Shown here one piece after another: positions 37,192-46,181 of a stretch of DNA of 64,000 nt (positions are counted from its first letter, which is position 1; each line of letters begins with the position of its first letter). The notes under the pieces are model-generated. The model was not told where the DNA came from. It ran no database searches and saw only the letters and a list, made by a program, of their open reading frames with translations. Origin of the DNA: Oscillatoria sp. FACHB-1406. Lineage in GTDB: Bacteria; Cyanobacteriota; Cyanobacteriia; Cyanobacteriales; Spirulinaceae. Location of the stretch: NCBI RefSeq assembly GCF_014698145.1, contig NZ_JACJSM010000005.1, positions 1-64,000 of the forward strand, read 5' to 3'. Position numbers and translations under genes: made by a program.

Positions 37192-37838
37192 TGGAAACCT
37201 GGTTAAAAGAACTGCAAAAAAAACGCGCGATCGCGGTAATTCGCGCCTCCGAATTCGAGTTAGGACTGCACTTAGCAAAAAGCGTAGCGACAGGAGGAAT
37301 GCAGTTTATTGAAATTACCTGGAATAGCGATCGCGCCGCCGAAACCATCGCCCGACTGCGGCAAGAAATGCCCGATTGTAGCATCGGCACGGGAACGATC
37401 TTAAGTTTAAGCGAATTGCGAGACGCGATCGCGGCCGGCGCGCAATTCATCTTCAGTCCCCATGTAGAACCCGCCTTAATCCGCGCCGCCAACGATGCCG
37501 GAATTCCCGTCATTCCCGGCGCACTCTCCCCCACCGAAATCGTGACCGCTTGGCAGGCGGGCGCAACCTGCGTTAAAGTATTTCCCATCCAAGCTGTAGG
37601 GGGTGCGAGCTATCTCAAAGCGTTGCAAGGGCCGCTTGGAAAAATCCCGCTCATTCCCACCGGCGGCGTAACGCTCGATAATGCGCGTTCCTTCCTTAAT
37701 GCGGGAGCCGTTGCGGTAGGATTATCGAGTCAACTGTTTCCCTCATCCCTCGTTGCGGCGAAAGATTGGGACGCGATCGCGCAATTAGCGACCACCGCAA
37801 CCCGCTACTGTAGCATTGAACAGGGCAAAAAACCGTGA
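37191..37838 (+). CDS. eda: 2-keto-3-deoxy-6-phosphogluconate / 4-hydroxy-2-oxoglutarate aldolase
   Basis: This 215-residue class I aldolase cleaves KDPG to pyruvate and glyceraldehyde-3-phosphate in the Entner-Doudoroff route. The Schiff-base lysine is Lys129 in ATCVKVFPIQ, and Glu41 in FIEITWNSDRA is the acid/base residue. GTGTILS and IPTGGVTLDNARSFLNAGAVAVG form the phosphate site. The following gene overlaps by four bases (GTGA). Confidence 0.94.
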   Translation: METWLKELQKKRAIAVIRASEFELGLHLAKSVATGGMQFIEITWNSDRAAETIARLRQEMPDCSIGTGTILSLSELRDAIAAGAQFIFSPHVEPALIRAANDAGIPVIPGALSPTEIVTAWQAGATCVKVFPIQAVGGASYLKALQGPLGKIPLIPTGGVTLDNARSFLNAGAVAVGLSSQLFPSSLVAAKDWDAIAQLATTATRYCSIEQGKKP

Positions 37839-38347
37839 AACATCCTCGCCCGCCTCAACTCAGAACTCGATGGTTCGTTATTTTAGCAAGTGTAGCGCTG
37901 CTGTTTGCCCTCGCGATCGGTAATATTTCCGCGCCGACGTTCGCCCAATCGAGCGCAGACATCCTCCAAACCATCGCCTACCTGAGAACCAGCAACGAAC
38001 ATTGGATTGAAGTCAACCTCACCACCCAACGCCTGATTGCATGGCAAGGCGGAAAATCCGTCTTTGCGGTTATCGTCGCCACAGGGAAACCCTCAACGCC
38101 CACTGCAACCGGCGTTTTTAGCATCACCAGCAAGCAACCCCAAGCCCGAATGCGCGGTTCCGGGTTCGACGTACCCGATGTTCCCTTCGTGCTGTATTAC
38201 GGGAATGCAGCCATTCACGGCGCATATTGGCGGGTGCGCTTCGGACAACCCATCAGTCACGGCACGGTTTATCTGGCTCCCGATCGCGCGCAATGGCTTT
38301 ACAATTGGGCTGAAGTCGGTACGCCGGTTATTGTCAGACAGCTTTAG
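37835..38347 (+). CDS. YkuD-like L,D-transpeptidase family protein without the catalytic cysteine
   Basis: The 170-residue protein has a signal peptide (residues 12-37, cleavage near TFA). A YkuD fold follows, with IEVNLTTQRLIAWQGGK, ATGKPSTPTATGVFSI and AIHGAYW (His128). In the family the active-site motif reads SHGCxN. Here it is Ser141-His142-Gly143-Thr144-Val-Tyr, from codons CAC GGC ACG GTT. The Cys nucleophile is therefore threonine. The fold is otherwise complete. It could be inactive, or use another chemistry, and bind peptidoglycan. It overlaps eda by four bases, so translation is probably coupled. Confidence 0.8.
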   Translation: MKHPRPPQLRTRWFVILASVALLFALAIGNISAPTFAQSSADILQTIAYLRTSNEHWIEVNLTTQRLIAWQGGKSVFAVIVATGKPSTPTATGVFSITSKQPQARMRGSGFDVPDVPFVLYYGNAAIHGAYWRVRFGQPISHGTVYLAPDRAQWLYNWAEVGTPVIVRQL

Positions 38348-38602
38348 CAGCGCTTGAATCCAAAACTTCAATCCCACAGGGCTAATATGCGGTAAGGTTT
38401 GAGCGATTGTCACTTTTAGCGAAGCTTAGTGCAGACTTTCATTCAACATCAATCGCGTTCCGAGTTCGGCGCGTTCGTCAACTTAGCAAACGCAGTAGCA
38501 ATCGTTTCCACTGCCATTTCAACGACAAACATCGCAGTTCGGATAATCCATCTAAGTCAGTGCTTCTATAATGCTTATAAAAGCGCGATCGCGTTGACAC
38601 CC

Positions 38603-39199
38603 ATGACTTACACCACGGAAGAACTGATTCAAATTCTCGAAGACGAACTCCGCGCGAGTTGGCAAGGAGAACGAGTTCTGCTGTCAGCGAGCAAACGATT
38701 TAAAGATCCCGTTCTAGCGATGATGCTGGGTGAAGATAAAATTAGCAAAGTTTACGCTTACCGCGACTTTCGAGATCAAATCCACCGCTATCAACTTCAG
38801 CATCGGGTGTCAGGATTAGTGTGGCGAGAGTGCAAGTTTCAAGGCAAGTCGCTGCAATTTCGGGAACTGCACAATCAATTAATTTGCGTGCCGCAGGATA
38901 AAGAAATTCTGAAAGCATCGAAGGATGCAGTGCTGGAATTTTGGCGACAAGCGACGCAGGAAATGAACTTTTGGCGGGTAAGAAAGTATTTAGAACCGTT
39001 AAGCGTGCAGCAAGTAGAAGAACTCGCTAACGATGCAGAATGGTTGCAGATCGAGGCGGTGCGGCAAGAGCTATACTTAGGATTGTGTTGGGGGAGGCCG
39101 GAAGATTGCCATTATCGCTGGGCTTATCCGGAGTCGGGATGCGATCGCATCGCTGCGGCGCAAACCGAACCGCGATCGCACGAACTCATGGCAAGTTAA
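38603..39199 (+). CDS. Conserved hypothetical cyanobacterial protein
   Basis: The 198-residue protein begins at ATG 38603 (MTYTTEELIQILEDELRASWQGERVLLS). The frame opens further upstream at 38429, but that portion looks random. It is soluble and rich in charged and aromatic residues (LEFWRQATQEMNFWRVRKYLEPLSVQQVEELANDAEWLQIEAVRQELYLGLCWGRPEDC). I recognise it only as a cyanobacterial conserved protein with no assigned role. Confidence 0.6.
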   Translation: MTYTTEELIQILEDELRASWQGERVLLSASKRFKDPVLAMMLGEDKISKVYAYRDFRDQIHRYQLQHRVSGLVWRECKFQGKSLQFRELHNQLICVPQDKEILKASKDAVLEFWRQATQEMNFWRVRKYLEPLSVQQVEELANDAEWLQIEAVRQELYLGLCWGRPEDCHYRWAYPESGCDRIAAAQTEPRSHELMAS

Positions 39200-39203
39200 C
39201 CGA

Positions 39204-39485
39204 TTATAAAAAGACAAGACGTTCCGAGCGAGTTTCGACGGAATTGCAACAAACGGGATTTTGCTCGGTACAAGTCGAGAGATTGCCCCGTTTAAACTCG
39301 ATCCGCCACTGCTGTCCGATTTTCCACGCAACGATCTTAGCGCCGCCCCAACGTGGATTGAGGGGATACCCAGCAAATCCCGCTCGCAAAGCGGGTAGAT
39401 AACTCGATTTAATATTCGTGCGAACTGCCACGCCTTCCGACAGTTCGACAACGCGGGATACCTGATGCGCACTTCCCTTCGTCAT
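39204..39485 (-). CDS. Conserved small cyanobacterial protein
   Basis: The 93-residue protein (VSRVVELSEGVAVRTNIKSSYLPALRAGFAGYPLNPRWGGAKIVAWKIGQQWR) matches a widespread uncharacterised cyanobacterial family by memory. It is basic and lacks membrane segments. Two other frames at 39040-39402 and 39077-39472 overlap it and are shadows. It is convergent with the 38603 gene, four bases apart. Confidence 0.65.
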   Translation of the reverse strand: MTKGSAHQVSRVVELSEGVAVRTNIKSSYLPALRAGFAGYPLNPRWGGAKIVAWKIGQQWRIEFKRGNLSTCTEQNPVCCNSVETRSERLVFL

Positions 39486-39683
39486 GCCCTACCTCAACTT
39501 TCGACAGCAACTATTCCTATATGCTGCGATCGCCAGATACTTTCAGGAAGATCGAGAGAAAAATTATAACCCGGTTTTTCCGCCGCCTCATCCTAGCGTC
39601 GTCGAAACCGGGTATCTGCTGTTAATTTCTTGAGGAAGAAAGCTAGGAATAGCGCATTGAATTTAATCTCCGCCGATTTTCCT

Positions 39684-40691
39684 CTAGCGGAACATACTGC
39701 TAACCGAACTATCCTCATGGATGCGCCAAATCGTTTCGCCAATCAAATTCGCGACAGACAAAACTCGTAACTGCTCGAAATTTCTCGACTCGGGAACGGG
39801 AATTGTATTGGTTACGATCACTTCCTCAAATACGCCGCTTGAAAGGCGCTCGATCGCCGGAGGGGAAAACACCGCATGAGTTGCACAGGCATAAACTTGC
39901 CGCGCGCCGCGATCGCGCAACAAACGCGCGCCCTCTGCAATCGTCCCGGCCGTATCGATCATATCATCCACTAAAACCGCCGTTTTACCCGATACATCGC
40001 CGATGATATTAAGAACCTCAGCAACGTTGTGCGCTTGACGGCGCTTATCGACAATAGCTAAAGGTGCGTCGTTCAGCTTTTTCGCAAACGCCCGCGCCCG
40101 CGCCACGCCACCCACATCGGGAGACACCACCACGAGATCGGGCAAATTTTTGCTGAGTAGGTAGTCCAGAAGAACCGGAGAACCGTAGACATGATCGAAG
40201 GGAATATCAAAATACCCTTGAATTTGAGCCGAATGCAAATCCATTCCTACAATCCGGTTTGCCCCCGCCTGCGTCACTAAGTTCGCAACCAGTTTGGCCG
40301 TAATCGATTCCCGTCCTGCCGTTTTGCGATCCGCGCGAGCGTAACAATAATACGGTAGCACGGCGGTGATTTGCCGAGCCGAAGCGCGACGACAAGCATC
40401 AATCAAAATCAGCAATTCCATCAAGTTATCGTTCACCGGATAGCAGCAAGGTTGGATAAGATATACATCGCAACCTCGAATCGATTCCTGGATTTGAACG
40501 TAGAGTTCGCCATCGGCAAAGCTTTTACGGATCATCGGCCCGAGATCCATCCCCAGATAGCGAGCGACTTCTCGAGCCAGGGGGATATTCGCAGAACCAG
40601 AAAAGAGCCGAAGGCGGTTATTATCGGCAAGGGTGGCGAGCGACGATTGAAAATTTAATGGGGCAGTACGGATTGCGGTAGGCTGTTGCAT
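39684..40691 (-). CDS. prs: Ribose-phosphate pyrophosphokinase
   Basis: The 335-residue enzyme makes PRPP from ribose-5-phosphate and ATP. The conserved features are RLFSGSANIPLAREVARYLG, SIRGCDVYLIQPCC, VLPYYCYARADRK, MDLHSAQIQGYFDIPFDH and the PRPP loop VLVDDMIDTAGTIAEGA. An N-terminal stretch of about 25 residues precedes the fold, as is normal in cyanobacteria. The start is ATG 40691. Confidence 0.96.
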   Translation of the reverse strand: MQQPTAIRTAPLNFQSSLATLADNNRLRLFSGSANIPLAREVARYLGMDLGPMIRKSFADGELYVQIQESIRGCDVYLIQPCCYPVNDNLMELLILIDACRRASARQITAVLPYYCYARADRKTAGRESITAKLVANLVTQAGANRIVGMDLHSAQIQGYFDIPFDHVYGSPVLLDYLLSKNLPDLVVVSPDVGGVARARAFAKKLNDAPLAIVDKRRQAHNVAEVLNIIGDVSGKTAVLVDDMIDTAGTIAEGARLLRDRGARQVYACATHAVFSPPAIERLSSGVFEEVIVTNTIPVPESRNFEQLRVLSVANLIGETIWRIHEDSSVSSMFR

Positions 40692-40937
40692 CTCACTTTA
40701 GGACAATCTTAATCTTCCTCTTTTCAGGGTATTCTATGTGGATGAAAATTTACCAGCCAATATTGAAAGACTTCGGAATTCAAAATTTAAAATTAAAAAT
40801 AGAGCATAACTTTACAGCTTGCCCCTTCTGATTCTAAAAAGTTCCTTTTGCATATAGTACAAATATATGTATTCCGTGTTTTTGCCTGCTGGAAAACAAG
40901 CTGGCGCTAAGTCGGCAATAGTACAAAGCAGGCTTGT

Positions 40938-42257
40938 CTATGGAGCCGTCGCAGCAACCCGATAAGATTTTCCATCTTTTTGTAGCTTGAAGTGCTGGGA
41001 GCTTTGCAAAAATTTAGTAAAGGTATTATCGAGTTGCAGGCGTTTCAAAACCTTTGTAACGCCTTCTCCGTATTGCTTGGAGAATTCACCGGCTAGTTTC
41101 TCAACCGAGGTAAACTCTCCCGGTTTCGAGGTTAAGTTTTTGATTGCTTGCAGGAGAATTTGTTCGAGTTGCCAAGCCGAGGAGATCGGTGAATTCTCGG
41201 AACTAGACTTTTCTTCTTCAGTCAGTATTGGGGCAGAAGGGTCGAAAGAAGAAGTGGATTGGCTTTGAAAAAACGTAACATAAAGTTCAGAACTTTCAGA
41301 TGTTTTATGAACGACAAAACGTTCCGGACGCTCGATAAAAAAGTCCTTCGCTTTGTTGTCAGACCAATAATAGGAAACAACTTGACTAATCGTTAGTTTG
41401 TATCGGTCTCGAAAGTGTTGGGAAATATCCGAAAGCTTAACCCAAGAACTGCCCTTAGTATTCTGTTCGAGTTGGGTGATTTCTTCGATTTGGCGAACAA
41501 ACTCTTCAATAGAAGGAAAATTGGCAATGGAAGCCAGTAAAAAAGTTTGCGTTTGGTTAGTTTGGCTGTTAAAAATTTCGAGGGAGTCGCCTTGTTTTTG
41601 AATTTGATAAATCCATAAGCCTTTCTGCTGGAGGTGATTGCAGAGATTGGTCATAATGGTATCGGAAGAACAAACCAACACTTCGCGAGCGTTGGGGTAG
41701 CGCTCGTGCAGCGAGGAACCGACCGCAATCATTTTACCATCGGCATGGTCGCGACCGCCGGGAACGTGCAGCAGGTCGTAACCGCGCGAGTGCAAGTCGC
41801 GATCGAGTTTTCCTAAACTTCGCCAATTAGCAAAAGCAATTTTCACTCTCAGAGGACAGCGACAAATTGAGGTTAAAAATTTTTCAGTTTTTGCATCGAG
41901 TTGGAGGTTTTCTGCATCTAAGAGCAAGATTGCAATGTCAGCACCTTCGCTTTGGAATAGAGTAAATCGGGAATGCAACGCGATAAGGAGTTGTTTTGCA
42001 ATCTGCGATACAAAAAAAGGTTCGAGGAAGAGGGATTGTAGAAAGTGTTGCAGTTGCGCGATCGCTTGTTCTGGAGAATTTACCGGCTTAAGGATTGCTT
42101 TTAACTTTGCTTTCAGTGCCGACTGAGCGCGATCGCTAAACCAATCTACCGATCGGTATTTTTCCTGCAACAATTCGGGTTGGTTTTGGCAAACGAGTTG
42201 AATGACTCGCAGCACATCCTGAAAAATTAGGTCGAATTTTGGTGGAGTATCAATCAT
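40938..42257 (-). CDS. NYN-domain (PIN-like) putative RNase with winged-helix/LOTUS-like domain
   Basis: The 439-residue protein has a helical N-terminal region of about 105 residues. A NYN domain follows (residues 107-235), with ILLLDAENLQ, FANWRSLGKLDRDL, GRDHADGKMIAVGS and VLVCSSDTIMTNLCNHLQQKG. The aspartates expected for metal-dependent RNase action are present. A second domain near residues 255-330 (SWVKLSDISQHFRDRYKLTISQVVSYYW...FVVHKTSESSELYVTF) resembles an OST-HTH/LOTUS winged helix. A similar one ends the protein (LEQILLQAIKNL...). The NYN-LOTUS pair is known in bacterial and animal RNA regulators. Its target is unknown. Confidence 0.75.
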   Translation of the reverse strand: MIDTPPKFDLIFQDVLRVIQLVCQNQPELLQEKYRSVDWFSDRAQSALKAKLKAILKPVNSPEQAIAQLQHFLQSLFLEPFFVSQIAKQLLIALHSRFTLFQSEGADIAILLLDAENLQLDAKTEKFLTSICRCPLRVKIAFANWRSLGKLDRDLHSRGYDLLHVPGGRDHADGKMIAVGSSLHERYPNAREVLVCSSDTIMTNLCNHLQQKGLWIYQIQKQGDSLEIFNSQTNQTQTFLLASIANFPSIEEFVRQIEEITQLEQNTKGSSWVKLSDISQHFRDRYKLTISQVVSYYWSDNKAKDFFIERPERFVVHKTSESSELYVTFFQSQSTSSFDPSAPILTEEEKSSSENSPISSAWQLEQILLQAIKNLTSKPGEFTSVEKLAGEFSKQYGEGVTKVLKRLQLDNTFTKFLQSSQHFKLQKDGKSYRVAATAP

Positions 42258-42477
42258 CGAAAATTTGACTTCATCTTCTTAAGGCCCAGTTATACTCTCA
42301 ATCAAACGTGCATCTTACGCACGCAAAGGGCTATTTCGGTCAATCGGAAGTTGTAACGTGCGAAATCTTTAAAACTCTGTTATATATCAGCTATCTCCGT
42401 CTAAGCAAGCTGCCAGATTAAGTAAGAGCGATCGGCATCCTAACTATTCTGTCCGTTCAAAGTTTTGAGCTAATTTC

Positions 42478-42502
42478 GTAGGGTGGGCAGCGCCCACCAG
42501 CC
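42478..42502. repeat. Copy of the GTAGGGTGGGC repeat family
   Basis: GTAGGGTGGGCAGCGCCCACC is identical over 21 bases to the copy at 21592, and lies just beyond the mutS stop codon at 42518. Confidence 0.7.
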
Positions 42503-42517
42503 TTAAGTCAGTGCCAT

Positions 42518-45208
42518 TTATTCAAAAATATCTAATTGTTCGATCGCGTTTCGAGTTTCCATACCGCTTTCCGGCACATATTTTCCTTGAGGCTGCTGTT
42601 TTTGAATCCCTTTACGCAAGCCCAACGCAATTTTACTATGCTTTTCAATCTGTCCCATCACTTGTCGAGCGCGAGTAATAACTGAAGCGGGCAAACCGGC
42701 TAATCTTCCGGCTTCAATCCCATAAGAACGATCCGCACCGCCGGGACGAACTTGATGGAGAAAAATGATTTTATCGGGCAATTCTTTCACAGTTACTTGA
42801 TAGTTTGCCACGTTCGCAAGGATCGAAGCAAGCTCGTTGAGTTCGTGATAGTGGGTCGCAAAAATCGTTCTGGCTTGAATTTCTGCGGCTAAATATTCTG
42901 CGACCGCCCAAGCAATCGAAAGCCCGTCAAAAGTCGCCGTACCGCGCCCGATTTCATCGAGAAGAATTAGGGACTTCGGGGTCGCATGATTGAGGATATT
43001 CGCCGTTTCATTCATCTCTACCATAAAGGTCGATTGCCCGGTGGCGAGGTCATCTACTGCCCCGACGCGGGTAAAGATGCGATCGCAAATTCCCAAAGTT
43101 GCTTTATCTGCCGGAACAAAACTGCCAATCTGCGACATTAATTGAATTAATCCCACCTGTCGTAAATAACAACTTTTTCCACTCGCATTCGGCCCGGTTA
43201 AAATGATTAAGTCGGGATGGGAGGGGGTGACGGGGAGAGGGGGTGAATCGACAGTGTTATCTTTTAGCGCTTGTTCTTCCTTAACTGATAACTGTTCCGT
43301 TCCCATTGCTGTGGAATTGGGAACGAAAAAACCCGCCGGAAGGGTTTGTTCGACAACGGGATGTCTGCCCCCTTGAATTTCGATAACGCGCCCTTCAGTC
43401 ATAACGGGACGGCAGTATCCTTGCGTAACGGCAACTTCTGCGAGTCCGGCGAGAACGTCCGTAGCGGCAACCGCTTTGGCAATTTCACGGATTTCCTCGC
43501 TTTTTTCACTCACTCGATCGCGCAATTCGCAGAAAATCTCGTACTCTAAGTTATTTAACTCGTCGCGCGCGTTGAGGATGCGAGTTTCGCGTTCTTTCAG
43601 TTCGGTGGTAATGTAGCGTTCTTCGTTGGTGAGGGTTTGTTTGCGAGTGTAATTATCGGGGGCGAGGTCGGCTTTGCTGCGGGGGAGGCTGATATAGTAG
43701 CCGAAGGTTTTATTGTAGCCGACGCGGAGATTGGAAATACCAGTGCGATCGCGCTCGCTAATCTCTAAATTCGCCACCCATTGTTGGTCTTGCTCGAGCA
43801 GGGCGCGTCTTTCGTCTAAAATCTCACTGATACCGCCTCGAATCAAACCGCCTTCTTTAAGGTGTTGCGGCGGCGATTCGACGAGATGTTCGAGAACGTG
43901 ATGTCCTAACGGTTCGAGTCCAGGGGGAATTTTATGCAGTGCTTTGAGATAGGGCGAGGAACCTGCGGTAGCGAGGCGGGAGAGTTCGGTTAATTTCACC
44001 AAAGATTGGGCTAAATTGGCTAAATCTTTGGCATGGGCGCGCCCAGAACCGACTCGCCCACTCAATCGCTCGATATCGTAGATTTGCCGCAGCATTTGCC
44101 GCAAGCTGTCGCGCAGTTCGGTGTTGCGAGTCAGTTCTTCGATAGTATCTTGGCGGGCGCGAATTCCTCTGAGATCGAGCAAGGGTTGCAGCAACCAGCG
44201 ACGCAGGGCGCGCCCTCCCATTGCAGTAACGGTGCGATCGCACGCCCACAGTAGCGACCCATTATACGTGCCGTCGCGCACGGTTTGCAAGATTTCGAGG
44301 TTGCGGCGCGTTTGCGGGTCTAATAAAAGATAATCCGCGATCGCGTAAGTTTTTAAGGGAACTAAAGGAACGGGGTTATTTTTCTGCGTTTCTTCGAGGT
44401 ATTCCAGCAATCCGCCCGCCGCCCGCACGCACAGGGGCAGATCTTCGCACCCCATACTTTCGAGCGATCGCACCCCAAACTTCATTAACAAGCGTTCTTT
44501 AGCCAGCCCGAGGTTAAAATGTTTCTGCGATCGCAGCGAGTAGCAAAAACAATCCGGCAATCCCTCCGGTAAAACCTCCGACTTCTCCCCCGGACGCAGC
44601 AACCCCACCGGATCCGGCGCATCCGTTGGCAGTAAAATTTCCGCAGGCTGCAAGCGCATCAACTCCAGCCCTAACGACTCCAGATCCCCCGAATGCGTCG
44701 TATAAAACTCCCCCGTCGAGATGTCTGCATAAGCTAACCCCCAATGCTGTTTCGCCAGCACCACCGAAGCGAGGAAATTATTACGCCGCGCCGATAGCAT
44801 CGAATCGTCTACCAGCGTTCCAGGAGTCAGCAAGCGCGTCACCTGGCGTTCCACCATCCGCTTTTCAGCCGCCGCCTGCGCTGCATCCTCGGTTTGGTCG
44901 CAAATCACCACCGCATAGCCCTTCTCCACTAGCATCGCACTATAGCGATCGATCGCGTGATGCGGAACTCCCGTCATCGCCACCCGCCCGATTTCCTTCC
45001 CCGACTCCTTAGAAGTCATCATCAATTCCAGTTCTTGTCCGATGGTGACAGCATCCTGGAAAAAGCATTCAAAAAAATCGCCCACCCGATACAGCAGCAA
45101 CGCATGGGGGTAAGTTTCCTTCACTTCCACGTAATGCTGCATCATCGGCGAAAGCTTCTCGCGGTCTATCTTACGGTAATCGTTGTGGGGATTAGCTTTG
45201 GTGGACAT
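42518..45208 (-). CDS. mutS: DNA mismatch repair protein MutS
   Basis: The 896-residue MutS begins at ATG 45208 ([19 protein letters not shown]). The open frame extends 39 codons upstream without conservation. The mismatch-binding domain has [12 protein letters not shown] (the F-x-E motif). The ATPase Walker A is [16 protein letters not shown] near residue 670. Walker B is [22 protein letters not shown], and [12 protein letters not shown] follows. It recognises base mismatches after replication. Length is normal for MutS1. MutS in cyanobacteria usually acts with MutL. Confidence 0.97.
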   Translation of the reverse strand: MSTKANPHNDYRKIDREKLSPMMQHYVEVKETYPHALLLYRVGDFFECFFQDAVTIGQELELMMTSKESGKEIGRVAMTGVPHHAIDRYSAMLVEKGYAVVICDQTEDAAQAAAEKRMVERQVTRLLTPGTLVDDSMLSARRNNFLASVVLAKQHWGLAYADISTGEFYTTHSGDLESLGLELMRLQPAEILLPTDAPDPVGLLRPGEKSEVLPEGLPDCFCYSLRSQKHFNLGLAKERLLMKFGVRSLESMGCEDLPLCVRAAGGLLEYLEETQKNNPVPLVPLKTYAIADYLLLDPQTRRNLEILQTVRDGTYNGSLLWACDRTVTAMGGRALRRWLLQPLLDLRGIRARQDTIEELTRNTELRDSLRQMLRQIYDIERLSGRVGSGRAHAKDLANLAQSLVKLTELSRLATAGSSPYLKALHKIPPGLEPLGHHVLEHLVESPPQHLKEGGLIRGGISEILDERRALLEQDQQWVANLEISERDRTGISNLRVGYNKTFGYYISLPRSKADLAPDNYTRKQTLTNEERYITTELKERETRILNARDELNNLEYEIFCELRDRVSEKSEEIREIAKAVAATDVLAGLAEVAVTQGYCRPVMTEGRVIEIQGGRHPVVEQTLPAGFFVPNSTAMGTEQLSVKEEQALKDNTVDSPPLPVTPSHPDLIILTGPNASGKSCYLRQVGLIQLMSQIGSFVPADKATLGICDRIFTRVGAVDDLATGQSTFMVEMNETANILNHATPKSLILLDEIGRGTATFDGLSIAWAVAEYLAAEIQARTIFATHYHELNELASILANVANYQVTVKELPDKIIFLHQVRPGGADRSYGIEAGRLAGLPASVITRARQVMGQIEKHSKIALGLRKGIQKQQPQGKYVPESGMETRNAIEQLDIFE

Positions 45209-46181
45209 AACGGTTAGACGCGAATAACCCAGACAGCAACACTCGATTTTACCGCAATTGGCGATTGTGCCATCGAATCCAAAGCGCAGGCAATGTATCC
45301 TGCAACACTTGCGATTAAAATGCAATCTATTTATAATTCAATCTTGATACTTTTATCCTTTTTACAGGAGAATAGGTTACTTCTCGTCTGCGGCAAAAAC
45401 CAAATTTAAAAGGAAAGGTATAAATTTGTATTCCCTTTCACCTTTTCTTGACAATGGAGAAGCCGGTCACTTTTTATCGGCTCGCTCTCTCGTGAAAAAC
45501 TCAATTTCAGATCGCCTACAGGAGAAAGTTTAAGATTGGGTAATGTCCACATTAAGGGTTAAATCTATGGGTTTGAGAGATCCAAGCCGTATAATAAATT
45601 CAAATCAAACCGATGATTAATTCGCATTAAAAATCGCCAAAAGTTACTAGATATCTCTTGAAAATAACGGCAATTCTTGATAATATTTTTAAGATCGAGA
45701 ATTAAAACAATTGCGAGTTGCAGTTTAGCGAGTTTAGCAAGGTAAGAACGCATAAATGTTGATTGTAGGTGGTATTCTGCCCACTCGCAGACTGAGAAGA
45801 GAACCGCTCTGCCCCATAAAACTTTCTTTTAAAGAGTATAAACGTATTAAGTATAAATGCTTATTTTGATGTTTAATTAATTAAATTAATTCTCAATAAG
45901 CTTTAAAATCTATTGAACCTATCATCAGCATAGTAATACTGCCCCCAAACTTGCTAGCGCTCGCTCGGTCGTAAGAAGCTTAACCCTGCTGAATTGCAGG
46001 GATGCTGGCAGTAGCGGTGACATCAATCTGCCATAACGTTTGATAAAAAAAAACAATGACTACTTGAGAAAAAGTCTGAATATAGATAAAGTAAGTAGCG
46101 GTGTGACCGAACAGCGATGGCAAAACCCGAACAACCATCGCTCGATAACTCAACTCAAAACTAGGTGTGAGGACTCCCAAA
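45209..46181. other. Long AT-rich intergenic region between mutS and the porin gene
   Basis: Nearly one kilobase has no gene that I can support. A 62-codon minus-strand frame at 45565-45753 has no recognisable content. A hairpin CCCTGC-TGAATT-GCAGGG lies near 45983-46000, beside a dispersed motif (GCAGGGATGCTGGCAGTAGCG at 45996-46016). The porin promoter should be in its last 200 bases. Some non-coding RNA could be present, but I see no family signature. Confidence 0.4.

Noticed and set aside
39040-39472. Overlapping frames on both strands at 39040-39402 and 39077-39472
   Set aside because: They overlap the conserved 93-residue gene at 39204-39485 and the end of the 38603 gene, and have no conserved features.
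45565-45753. 62-codon minus-strand frame between mutS and the porin gene
   Set aside because: AT-driven composition, no ribosome site, no known motif.
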